DNA of 8,900 bases. Origin: JAYWFX01 sp043778575. GTDB taxonomy: Bacteria; Patescibacteriota; JACMRA01. Shown here piece by piece: positions 1-7,104 of this stretch. The stretch's first letter is position 1; the number at the start of each line of letters is the position of its first letter. The notes under the pieces were generated by a model. The model had not been told where the DNA came from and made no database searches. It was given only the letters and a program-made list of their open reading frames with translations. Made by a program: the position numbers and the translations under genes. The stretch covers positions 1 through 8,900 of the forward strand of contig JAYWFX010000044.1 of assembly GCA_043778575.1 (NCBI GenBank). Direction: 5' to 3'.

Positions 1-1194
1 GTGATGAGGTTGTTGATTAATAGTGTTCATAATATTCAGTTTGAATCTAAAACTCGTGTCACTTGGAAGGCGTTACTCTCATCAGTTGAGCTAGGAAATC
101 GATATATTCAGCGAGGTGGTCAGCCGGGAAAGTCACTTCAAATCTTACAAAATAGTGTTGTCGAGGCACGTAATTTGAATCAACAGTTTGTCACCGAAGC
201 TCATGTCAGACAGGCTATTTCTAAACTCTCAAAAATTAACATTAACTCACTTGAAACTGGTCAAAAGCAAGTATTATTAGATCTATCAACTCACTTGAAA
301 CATGATGTTATTGGTCAAAACGAATCTATGGATGTCTTGGCAAACTCTCTCAAACGAGCTCAAGCTGGAATTGGTCAGGGTCGTGGCCCAGTTGGCACAT
401 TTTTGTTTATTGGTACTACTGGTGTCGGAAAGACAGAAACTGCAAAGTCATTGGCAAAAAACTATTTTGGAGGAGTTGAAAATATGATTCGAGTAGATAT
501 GAATGAATACAGTCAACCAGACGCCTTAGCCGCAATTATCGGAGGTCAAAATTCCCAAGGAGAAATGATTGAAGGGTTTTTGACAAAGGCGGTTCAAGAC
601 AACCCAGCTTCTTTGATTCTACTCGATGAAATAGAAAAAGCTCATAAAAATGTTCTCAATGTGTTTCTACAGATCCTAGATGAAGGTCAATTTATAGATG
701 CTCGTGGTATCAAGATCGATTTTAGAAATACTATTATTATTGCTACTTCAAATGCAGGTGCACTATTTATCCAGCAAAGATTATCTACTATGACAGTGAC
801 AGATAAAGTATCTTTAAAACGAGAATTGCTTTCTGAATTAACTCAAAGTGGCTATTACACACCAGAGTTTTTAAATAGATTTGATGATATTTTGGTTTTT
901 TATCCGCTGAGCCAAGAGTCAGCCTTTTATGTAGCTCAAAAGATGGTGCAGGGTATTATAAATGAGTTCTATAATCACAAAGGTGTTGGTCTGAGAATTG
1001 ATCCTAGAGTCGTTCAGTATTTGTCTGTCAAAGGCTATAGCCCAGAATTTGGAGCCCGCGAGATGAAACGCACAGTAACAGAAATACTTGAAAACTATTT
1101 GGCTGATGTATTGCTTACAAAAGATGTCAGGCGAGGTCAGGTGATTGATGTAGACCTACAAAAACTCGGTATCACGGGTGAAATTACTGAGTAA
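1..1194 (+). CDS. ClpB/ClpC-like (Hsp100) AAA+ ATPase, C-terminal part; 5' end outside the window
   Basis: The gene enters from the left edge, so its true start is not visible; the GTG/ATG at bases 1-6 is probably internal. Residues 1-80 of the visible part resemble the small lid subdomain of the first AAA+ ring (ELGNRYI, then a P-x-K like the usual P-D-K). Residues 90-397 are the second ring: Walker A GTTGVGKT (138-145), Walker B LILLDE (205-210), sensor 1 in TSNAG (N251), an arginine-finger candidate in FLNRFD (R293) and sensor 2 GAR (R353). The family unfolds or remodels proteins, often feeding ClpP, using ATP. The second-ring pore loop, normally built round GYVG, lacks its aromatic residue here (about 180-188), which resembles the ClpC-like paralogs I associate with Patescibacteria. 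Whether it pairs with ClpP cannot be judged from this half. Its last 11 bases overlap the end of the convergent Nudix gene. ATPase family assignment is firm; ClpB versus ClpC is not. Confidence 0.9.
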   Translation: MMRLLINSVHNIQFESKTRVTWKALLSSVELGNRYIQRGGQPGKSLQILQNSVVEARNLNQQFVTEAHVRQAISKLSKININSLETGQKQVLLDLSTHLKHDVIGQNESMDVLANSLKRAQAGIGQGRGPVGTFLFIGTTGVGKTETAKSLAKNYFGGVENMIRVDMNEYSQPDALAAIIGGQNSQGEMIEGFLTKAVQDNPASLILLDEIEKAHKNVLNVFLQILDEGQFIDARGIKIDFRNTIIIATSNAGALFIQQRLSTMTVTDKVSLKRELLSELTQSGYYTPEFLNRFDDILVFYPLSQESAFYVAQKMVQGIINEFYNHKGVGLRIDPRVVQYLSVKGYSPEFGAREMKRTVTEILENYLADVLLTKDVRRGQVIDVDLQKLGITGEITE

Positions 1195-2338
1195 GACGAT
1201 TTTCAACTTCAGCTGGAGATAACATGCTCAGCAGCTCAAAAAGGCTAGCAGATTTGGCTTTTCCAGATAGGGCAACTCGAAGTGGCCACAGATATGATCC
1301 TGAATCTTTTTGGTTATCACTCAACCATTTTTTGATATCATTTTCATATACGCTGACTAGTTCATTGTATTGATCTGGTAGATTAGGATTTGATGTTTGA
1401 GTTATCCATGTTTTCATTTCTTGGTATAATTTTGTTTGTAGTTCTCGATTTTTCTCCACTAAATTTAAAACAACAGTGCGTATTTCCGATAGGTTTGATA
1501 TACTTTCCCCTAGGGTACTTTTTTTCCATTTGAGTTGTTCTTTATCAGGTTTCTGATAGCGTAAAATGCAATCTGATTCCAATCCAAGTTCTGATAAAAC
1601 AGTAATTCGATTCTTATCCAAACTCCAAGCTAAATACTGCTGTATGATTATGTCGTTTGGTTCAACACAGTCCAGACCCTGTTCGTGGCAGAATTGTTGC
1701 CAGATTGGATAGGTCAGATGAGTATTAGTAGAGAGCACTTCAGATAAATCAAACCATTCATAGAAATCAGTATCCACACTATCCACCACTCTACATGGAT
1801 CCAAGGACTCGACAAAAATTGGACAAAAATAGAAGTACATCACCTTACCATCAAACCTCTGCTTATCATTGAATATATTTGGATTGATACCACTTGCTGA
1901 ACAGATGAGTATAGTTTTTTCTGGATCAATAGTCACCTTACTCTCCAGCTCTTCATCTACTTCCCGTGCTAAACTTTTTATACCAGTTTCGCCATCGTCT
2001 CTACCACCGCCAATTGGATAAAAACTTCCATCTTGAAAGAATCTATCTTTGCTGTTTTGAGTTGAGCGAGTCATGAATATTTTTTGTTTTGGTATATCTA
2101 CAAAATATGCATAATCTCCAACTCTCAGATTTTTATCAGGAAACTTTTCATTGATTCTACACTGATTTGCACGCAACGCAAACTCCTTTAAATCCATCAT
2201 TTTTATATATTCACGGTTAAACCAGTCTAGCTTTTCTGGGTTAAATCTAGCAGGGGATTTAGATAGTTTATCATAATCAAAATCATCTACGATATTAGTC
2301 ATGAGTTTCTGTAGTCGTGCTTTGATTTTAGGTTTCAT
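1184..2338 (-). CDS. Nudix hydrolase domain embedded in a catalytic-domain-less C-terminal half of glutamyl-tRNA synthetase
   Basis: This 384-residue protein has three parts. Residues about 14-60 match the GluRS stretch that follows the KMSKS region: an F-D-x-x-K-L-S-K-S-P-A-x-F start, then EKLDWFNREYI (35-45). Residues about 73-215 form a Nudix domain whose box has G111, E117 and REVDEE (125-130), the metal-binding core; the usual later Gly is E132. Residues about 228-384 return to GluRS anticodon-binding sequence: LKWKKS (269-274), an acidic helical stretch, then LWPLRVALSGK (350-360) and FELLSML (367-373). No HIGH motif or class I Rossmann fold is present, so it should not charge tRNA. Known: Nudix enzymes cleave nucleoside diphosphate-X compounds, and the GluRS C-terminal half binds the tRNA anticodon. 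Inferred: a tRNA- or RNA-directed Nudix enzyme. The ATG start overlaps the upstream hydrolase stop as ATGA, supporting this start and translational coupling. It is probably cytoplasmic. Domain calls are strong; function is unknown. Confidence 0.85.
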   Translation of the reverse strand: MKPKIKARLQKLMTNIVDDFDYDKLSKSPARFNPEKLDWFNREYIKMMDLKEFALRANQCRINEKFPDKNLRVGDYAYFVDIPKQKIFMTRSTQNSKDRFFQDGSFYPIGGGRDDGETGIKSLAREVDEELESKVTIDPEKTILICSASGINPNIFNDKQRFDGKVMYFYFCPIFVESLDPCRVVDSVDTDFYEWFDLSEVLSTNTHLTYPIWQQFCHEQGLDCVEPNDIIIQQYLAWSLDKNRITVLSELGLESDCILRYQKPDKEQLKWKKSTLGESISNLSEIRTVVLNLVEKNRELQTKLYQEMKTWITQTSNPNLPDQYNELVSVYENDIKKWLSDNQKDSGSYLWPLRVALSGKAKSASLFELLSMLSPAEVENRLTQ

Positions 2339-3381
2339 ATCCGCATAAATACCTGTGTTTTCACTTTTTCTGTCAATTCTTTACTCCACTTGAGCCTTTC
2401 GTTTTGATGAGGTCTGGTGAGAAAAGTAGAGTTTTGCGTAATTACAATTGCGGTTTGATCTCGAGGGTCAAGCATGATTGTGCAACCACTAAATCCAGAC
2501 ATGTTTGGTGATATATTTATGGTTCCGTTTCTCCACACCGTTCCAAATTTTGGGCTCAGCTCCATGGATGAATTATTGAAACAGAATGCTGAATAGTATA
2601 TTGTCTCATCAAATTCAAATGTATTTTTTAGCCAAGCCTCAGCCCACAACCTTAATCCGTTTAGTGTTCCAAATAGTCCAGCATTTCCACAAACCCCACC
2701 AAAGTCTCTAGCTTTTTCGTCTTGCACTATACCAATTTGGGTAGCCTCACCGTTTATATTTATCAGCTCAGTTTTTGCTATTTGATCTATGGAAACACTA
2801 TGAATAAGAGGATTAAACATGATTTCCTCTATCATAGTGTCTTTCAGCATTTGACATATGACTTGGTCAAGATTCAGTTTGGTGATTACTTCGAGTATTC
2901 TCCCCAGAAAAATATAATTAATGCAGGCATATTTAGTTGATATATTGGTAGGTGGATCTATTTGCACTAAGTTGTTTTTATCATAAAATATATTCTCTAT
3001 TTGATCTTTGGTGTAGTGATTGTGTTTATCGTACACAGTGCCACTTTTGCCTCTGAGTTGTAACCCAGATTGATGTGTCATGAGATCTCGTATTTGGAGT
3101 GGTTTATCATGAATATTATTAAAACCACTAAGAAATGGTAAATAATCTTGTACAGCGTCGTTTATGTTGAGTTTTCCTTTGTGTTGCAGAGTCAGTATTG
3201 TGGTAGCCGTGAATGTCTTGGTCAGCGAGGCTAAATCGTAGTATGTTTGCGGGCTAGTTAGTATATCTCTATCATCTAAAATTCCTCGAGAATAACTGTG
3301 CCAAAATCCTTTGTGATATACACCGATATTCGCACCGGGGTGAGGATAGTTTTCTAAAAAAGAATCAAAGTCTCCGTGCAT
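2335..3381 (-). CDS. Serine hydrolase of the beta-lactamase / penicillin-binding protein fold (class C-like)
   Basis: The fold is recognised from the S-x-x-K motif SLTK (S54-K57, numbered from the upstream TTG), preceded by YYDLA as is usual, from the helix signature IRDLMTHQSGL (99-109), and from ARDFGGVCGNAGLFGT (226-241), the family's 'GGVAGHAGLFST' element. Known members are esterases, D-Ala-D-Ala peptidases, peptidases and beta-lactamases. The second motif, normally Y-x-N, reads Y-A-C (153-155). The third, normally H-T-G or K-T-G before a small turn, reads M-S-G followed by FSG (296-301). The nucleophile and general-base lysine are present, so activity is plausible but the substrate is open. 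No signal peptide or membrane segment is visible, so a cytosolic location is likely, which argues against peptidoglycan as substrate. I prefer the ATG at 3381; a TTG six bases upstream (3387) is possible. The stop overlaps the start of the Nudix gene by four bases. Confidence 0.88.
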   Translation of the reverse strand: MHGDFDSFLENYPHPGANIGVYHKGFWHSYSRGILDDRDILTSPQTYYDLASLTKTFTATTILTLQHKGKLNINDAVQDYLPFLSGFNNIHDKPLQIRDLMTHQSGLQLRGKSGTVYDKHNHYTKDQIENIFYDKNNLVQIDPPTNISTKYACINYIFLGRILEVITKLNLDQVICQMLKDTMIEEIMFNPLIHSVSIDQIAKTELININGEATQIGIVQDEKARDFGGVCGNAGLFGTLNGLRLWAEAWLKNTFEFDETIYYSAFCFNNSSMELSPKFGTVWRNGTINISPNMSGFSGCTIMLDPRDQTAIVITQNSTFLTRPHQNERLKWSKELTEKVKTQVFMRI

Positions 3382-3413
3382 TGGCAAAACGTTTCTCTGC
3401 TAGGCATCATCTG

Positions 3414-4034
3414 TCAAACGAGTCTTCTGTCCTCCAGTGCTTTCGCCATCGTTGCTTGGTCGAGTGTGTCTGGATTGTAGTAGAGCGGTAATCCTTGTGC
3501 TAGTCGTGTCATGGTTATCTTTTCTGTCAGATTGTTTTGTTGGATAGACTCTCGCAGATATGCTGTAGTTGCTTCGCTTGCAAACCCAGCTTTGAAAAAC
3601 AGTATGAGTTCAATCGGTGTGGAGGATTTTTTGAGTCGTTCAATCAATTCAGCGACTGTAGTTTGATGTGGAAAGATATTATCAAGCGGCGAAATCAAAT
3701 TTCCAAGTACGTGATAAAGTCCATTGTAGATAGCACTTTTCTCCACATTGATGACATCAGTGGGTTTTTCTACTAGGCAAATCTGACGATTATTTCTCTG
3801 ACGATTTTTACAAATGTTACACAGTTGATTTGGATCACTCACTTCACAAAAAAATCCACAGACAGAGCAAAAATATACTTTTGAGCGGATGGTTTGAAAA
3901 GCTTCTACAAGCCCTAAAAATGCCTCTTCAGGCATACTCAGTGTATCGAGTGCTAGTTTCAAGCTACTACGATGACCAACGCTAGGAAATAGTCTTAATT
4001 TTTCAGCGAGATCAGAAATAGGTTCAGGAAGCAT
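3414..4034 (-). CDS. recR: Recombination mediator protein RecR
   Basis: RecR works with RecF/RecO to load RecA at single-stranded gaps during DNA repair. The length (206-208 residues) fits the family. Visible in order (numbered from the upstream GTG): an N-terminal helix-hairpin-helix in LRLFPSVGHRSSLKLAL, a four-cysteine zinc ribbon (C58, C61, C74, C77), then a Toprim domain beginning ICLVEKPTD (E91, D95) and including YHVLGNLISPLD, the RecR signature. The C-terminus ends in LAQGLPLYY and a final ALEDRR resembling the usual ALEGRR. Two conserved spots are altered: the Toprim E-G-E-A-T is A-S-E-A-T (154-158), and the G-G after GLP is Y-Y (186-188). The fold is clear, but these changes make it a divergent RecR. 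I prefer ATG at 4034 over GTG at 4040; neither has a Shine-Dalgarno. It lies about 40 bases after the membrane-protein gene and 32 bases before the serine hydrolase, suggesting one transcript. No recF or recO is in the window. Confidence 0.93.
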   Translation of the reverse strand: MLPEPISDLAEKLRLFPSVGHRSSLKLALDTLSMPEEAFLGLVEAFQTIRSKVYFCSVCGFFCEVSDPNQLCNICKNRQRNNRQICLVEKPTDVINVEKSAIYNGLYHVLGNLISPLDNIFPHQTTVAELIERLKKSSTPIELILFFKAGFASEATTAYLRESIQQNNLTEKITMTRLAQGLPLYYNPDTLDQATMAKALEDRRLV

Positions 4035-4074
4035 CAGCACATCAACACAAAAAAACTACAGTTTGGCAAATCAA

Positions 4075-4386
4075 TTAGGGTGCTATTTTTGAATCTCCGC
4101 CTGAGTTGTAGTTTTGAGTTTGCTGGATTTGGGTTCCATTTTTTGCTGTAAAACCTGAACTACCAGTTACATCCACAGTGCCGATCATGACTAAAATAGA
4201 AAAACAAACCAAACCAATTCCAAAGAATCTGTATAGTACCGTTCCTGTGCCGGGCCCATATTTTCTTTCTGCCCAGCCCATAAATAGTATGTGGTGGTTG
4301 ATATGGTATGCATCTTTTGTTATCCACAGACCTAATGCTATTCCGAGAATGCCTACAAAAAAGTTTGGCCAAGAAAAATTGTTCAT
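4075..4386 (-). CDS. Small two-segment membrane protein of unknown function
   Basis: I do not recognise a characterised family. The 103-residue protein has two hydrophobic stretches fit to cross the membrane: about residues 9-24 (FFVGILGIALGLW) and about 51-70 (LYRFFGIGLVCFSILVMIG). The loop between them carries WAERKYGPGTGT, which resembles a W-A-E-x-x-x-G-x-x-G pattern I associate with short uncharacterised two-helix proteins of Patescibacteria; this is a memory of style, not a search. The tail after the second segment is polar, rich in Asn, Gln, Gly and Thr, and probably disordered. No catalytic motif is visible. The gene starts with ATG 12 bases after the aminopeptidase stop and is followed by recR after about 40 bases, so it is likely co-transcribed with both. 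A 105-residue open frame on the other strand (4178-4495) is a shadow, since it also runs into the aminopeptidase gene. Confidence 0.75.
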   Translation of the reverse strand: MNNFSWPNFFVGILGIALGLWITKDAYHINHHILFMGWAERKYGPGTGTVLYRFFGIGLVCFSILVMIGTVDVTGSSGFTAKNGTQIQQTQNYNSGGDSKIAP

Positions 4387-4398
4387 ATTGATAAAAAG

Positions 4399-7023
4399 TT
4401 ATGCTTTTGTAGTTATTTCGTCTACTCTAGTTTTTAATTCACGATTTTCCTCTGATAATTTCTCAACCATCTGTCTCAGTTCCATGATTGATTGAGAATC
4501 TTTTTTACTAGCATATATAGAGTTAATCGCATCTTCAGCAGAATTACGTACACGGCCATAATAGCTAGATTGTTGAATTTGCCTGAGCACCGAAACTGCC
4601 TTTTCAGAATTCATTTGACTCAGTGCTGTGACAGTCGCCCTTTCTAGACCTACATATCGCTCGCCAGACATAGTTTTTAATATATTGAGCACTGCTTCTT
4701 TATCTTGATCGTTTTGACCTAGGCTGGCGTGTCCGAGTGCTGATATGGCTGCCGCCTGTAGGGTAGGGTTTGACTTTTGCTGACTATAGAACACTATGAT
4801 TTCTAGTGCATCCTTGTTTGTATTGATTGATTTCAGCGCCTGAAGTGCAGCAGCTCTCACAACCTCATTCCAACCAGCTCTCTTTTCTAAAACATCTTTA
4901 CATAGTTCAATTGTTTGAATCTCAAAATCAATACCCAAATAACTAGCTACTACGCCCAACGATTTTATACTTTCAGCCTCTACAAAATAACTCTCATCAC
5001 CTTTTTCTGCCAATGTTTTGAGAGTAGAAAACACCTCCGCAGTCCTAAATGTGCTGAGACTTGCCATTATAGATTTTCTTACTTTTGGATTTTCTTGGTT
5101 GATATTGTCTATCAAAACTTCGATACTTTTTGTATGTTGAATTTTACCGAGGAGATCTACAATTTCTGCCTTTACACCCCAAAAGGTTTCTCTATCAAGT
5201 TGCTCTTCCAGTGCCGTCACTCTTTCTAAAGAGTTTTCTTTGGCAATTGCCTGTGCTGCATAGATCCGCTGAGTAGACGAAATATCATATTGGAGTTGAG
5301 AAACAAGCTCTGGAAGTGGGACTGATAGTTGTATCTCTTTTAATATCTTTTGGTCAGGATCTACAGATATGTAGCTGGGCTTTTCACTAAGCTTGAAGTA
5401 AAATATTTGAGACTTTTTATCTACATTTATAGTGTATCGAGTGGTTTCACTTTCTTGGTTGTCAACTACTCCAAAGTCAATCTCACACCTCAGGTCAAAT
5501 AGGTTATCTTTATCCGAATCATTTATAGCTTGAGTCTGTTCAATTTCTACTTTTGCCATACCACCCTCTTGGTTCCATGAGTATGTGACTTTCAGCTTTG
5601 GGTGTCCAGCTCGATAAATATACTGATCTAAAAGTGGTTGAATATTGATTCCTGTTGATATGTCAAAAGCCCGAACTAGATCTTTACCATCCACATTTTG
5701 ATGTCGGTGAGTGGTTAAAAATGTTTTGAGAGACTTTGTAAACAGCTCATCACTCCCAACCAATGATCGAAGCATCGCATATATACAACCAGCCTTTGTA
5801 TAGCTATGTCTATCATATAGATCTTCCTCATCTTGATATGACTGGCTCATAGTGGGTCTCGTGTAGCTAGATTTTGACTCATCTAAATACTCTAATACCT
5901 CACGAAATCTATAGTAATCATATTCATCTTTCCCATATTCATACTCGACCCATAGTGATTCAGATAGAGTAGCAGCACCTTCTTTTATCCACAGATTAGA
6001 CCAATGATCTATGACCACTAGATCACCAAACCACTGGTGTGACAATTCATGTGCAATCAAAATCTCACCAAAATCATAATCCAAGCTAGCTCGTTTATCT
6101 ACCAACGCCCTATCTGTGTTTACAGTGGCAGAGGTGTTTTCCATTCCGCCCCAGATAAATTCGTGTACCCAAGTCTGAGCGTATTTATTCCACGGGTATG
6201 TTACTCCAAAAAAGTGACTAAAAAACTGAATCATTTTAGGTGTTTTATATGCTGTAGTCTGCAAGAGGTGCCCTAGTTTTGGTTGGGTATAATAGGTAAG
6301 AGGTATAATAGTTGGGTTTTCTGGGTCTTCAGTTATTATTTTTGCTTCATCTCTAATCTCCATTAACTCACCAGCAGTCAGGCTCATCAGATAGCTTGGG
6401 TGAGGTTGACTCTGCTTCCAGTGATCTATCTTTCGTCCACCCTCCACGACTGTGTCAACCAATACTCCATTTGATACACTGAGCATGTCCTCGGGTATGT
6501 TTGCTCTGATTTCGCTTGTACAAATCTGTCTTGGATAATCAAAACATGGATACCAGTATCTTGACTGAGTACTCTCTCCTTGAGACCATACCTGTAAGGG
6601 TTTGTGTGGGTTTTCAGTTGTTGGTTTTACAAAAATAATTCCCAGTATCGGCTGTATAGTTTTGTACGAAATGGCGATTATCAGGTATTGTTCATCTTCA
6701 GTCGGTTCGTTTAATCGAATATGTATAACTCTTTTATCATAATTAAAATCAACACGCTGATAGTTCACCTCCACAGATGCAATTTCCATATCTACAGCGT
6801 CAATAGAAAGAGTTTTCAAGCCACTCCTGAGACATTTATGAGTAATCTGAGCTACTCCTGCTAGTGTTTCGCTTTCAAAGTCGAGAAAGAGATCTAAAAA
6901 TATATGTTGCACAGTTCCACTACGGTCAGGGTTGTAGTGATTTTTGGTGTTTTTACGATAAAACCCTTGATATATAGGATGAAGCTCATTTGAGCTCAAA
7001 AGATTTTTGTTTAGATATGACAT
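4399..7023 (-). CDS. M1-family zinc aminopeptidase with C-terminal HEAT-like repeats
   Basis: The enzyme removes N-terminal amino acids from peptides. Its gluzincin site appears complete: substrate-binding GGMEN (292-296, a common variant of GAMEN), zinc ligands H325 and H329 in HELSH with E326 as base, the third ligand E348 eighteen residues later (NLWIKEGA), and the transition-state Tyr candidate Y408 in HSYTKAG. The N-terminal part (about 35-220) is the beta-sandwich domain of the family. Residues about 575-838 form a run of paired helices of HEAT type in place of the usual ERAP1-type C-terminal domain. Residues about 844-873 are a charged heptad-like helix (LRQMVEKLSEENREL), probably a coiled coil. 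No signal peptide is present, so it should act in the cytoplasm, recycling peptides or binding a partner through the repeats. At 874 residues it is within the M1 range. The ATG at 7023 directly follows a tandem 10-base repeat and has no Shine-Dalgarno. Confidence 0.95.
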   Translation of the reverse strand: MSYLNKNLLSSNELHPIYQGFYRKNTKNHYNPDRSGTVQHIFLDLFLDFESETLAGVAQITHKCLRSGLKTLSIDAVDMEIASVEVNYQRVDFNYDKRVIHIRLNEPTEDEQYLIIAISYKTIQPILGIIFVKPTTENPHKPLQVWSQGESTQSRYWYPCFDYPRQICTSEIRANIPEDMLSVSNGVLVDTVVEGGRKIDHWKQSQPHPSYLMSLTAGELMEIRDEAKIITEDPENPTIIPLTYYTQPKLGHLLQTTAYKTPKMIQFFSHFFGVTYPWNKYAQTWVHEFIWGGMENTSATVNTDRALVDKRASLDYDFGEILIAHELSHQWFGDLVVIDHWSNLWIKEGAATLSESLWVEYEYGKDEYDYYRFREVLEYLDESKSSYTRPTMSQSYQDEEDLYDRHSYTKAGCIYAMLRSLVGSDELFTKSLKTFLTTHRHQNVDGKDLVRAFDISTGINIQPLLDQYIYRAGHPKLKVTYSWNQEGGMAKVEIEQTQAINDSDKDNLFDLRCEIDFGVVDNQESETTRYTINVDKKSQIFYFKLSEKPSYISVDPDQKILKEIQLSVPLPELVSQLQYDISSTQRIYAAQAIAKENSLERVTALEEQLDRETFWGVKAEIVDLLGKIQHTKSIEVLIDNINQENPKVRKSIMASLSTFRTAEVFSTLKTLAEKGDESYFVEAESIKSLGVVASYLGIDFEIQTIELCKDVLEKRAGWNEVVRAAALQALKSINTNKDALEIIVFYSQQKSNPTLQAAAISALGHASLGQNDQDKEAVLNILKTMSGERYVGLERATVTALSQMNSEKAVSVLRQIQQSSYYGRVRNSAEDAINSIYASKKDSQSIMELRQMVEKLSEENRELKTRVDEITTKA

Positions 7024-7043
7024 ATTAAAAAGAATTAAAAAGA
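7024..7043 (-). repeat. Two perfect tandem copies of a 10-base unit just before the aminopeptidase start
   Basis: On the plus strand ATTAAAAAGA occurs at 7024-7033 and again at 7034-7043 without a mismatch. On the coding strand this gives TCTTTTTAAT twice, ending directly at the ATG. It is part of an 81-base AT-rich gap (7024-7104) that separates the aminopeptidase from the RuvX gene. The gap has no clear Shine-Dalgarno and no promoter I can assign with confidence. It could be a U-rich translation leader or replication slippage in AT-rich sequence. Confidence 0.6.
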
Positions 7044-7104
7044 GAAAATATTTTAAATACGTTTTCTTAAATAAGTTTCTAGTTTAATAGTTGATTTTTT
7101 TCTA

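Noticed and set aside
2255..2269. KLSKS in the Nudix/GluRS-half protein (residues 24-28) resembles the synthetase KMSKS loop
   Set aside because: The surrounding sequence (F-D-Y-D before, P-A-R-F-N-P-E-K-L-D-W after) aligns with the GluRS segment downstream of the real KMSKS loop, and there is no catalytic domain before it.
2335..3416. TGA read as glycine (code 25, used by some Patescibacteria lineages)
   Set aside because: TGA ends recR and the serine hydrolase at sensible protein ends, and all recognised proteins are complete under the standard bacterial code.
4048..4070. Possible terminator between the small membrane protein and recR (AAACTGTAGTTT followed by T's on the minus strand)
   Set aside because: The stem is at most 4-5 A/T-rich pairs with too small a loop, and the genes look co-transcribed.
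4178..4495. 105-residue open frame on the plus strand
   Set aside because: It lies opposite the membrane-protein gene and the end of the aminopeptidase gene, both with better coding evidence; it shows no domain.
4915..5229. 104-residue open frame on the plus strand inside the aminopeptidase gene
   Set aside because: It is antisense to the HEAT-repeat region and has a Cys/Phe/Tyr-rich composition typical of a shadow frame.
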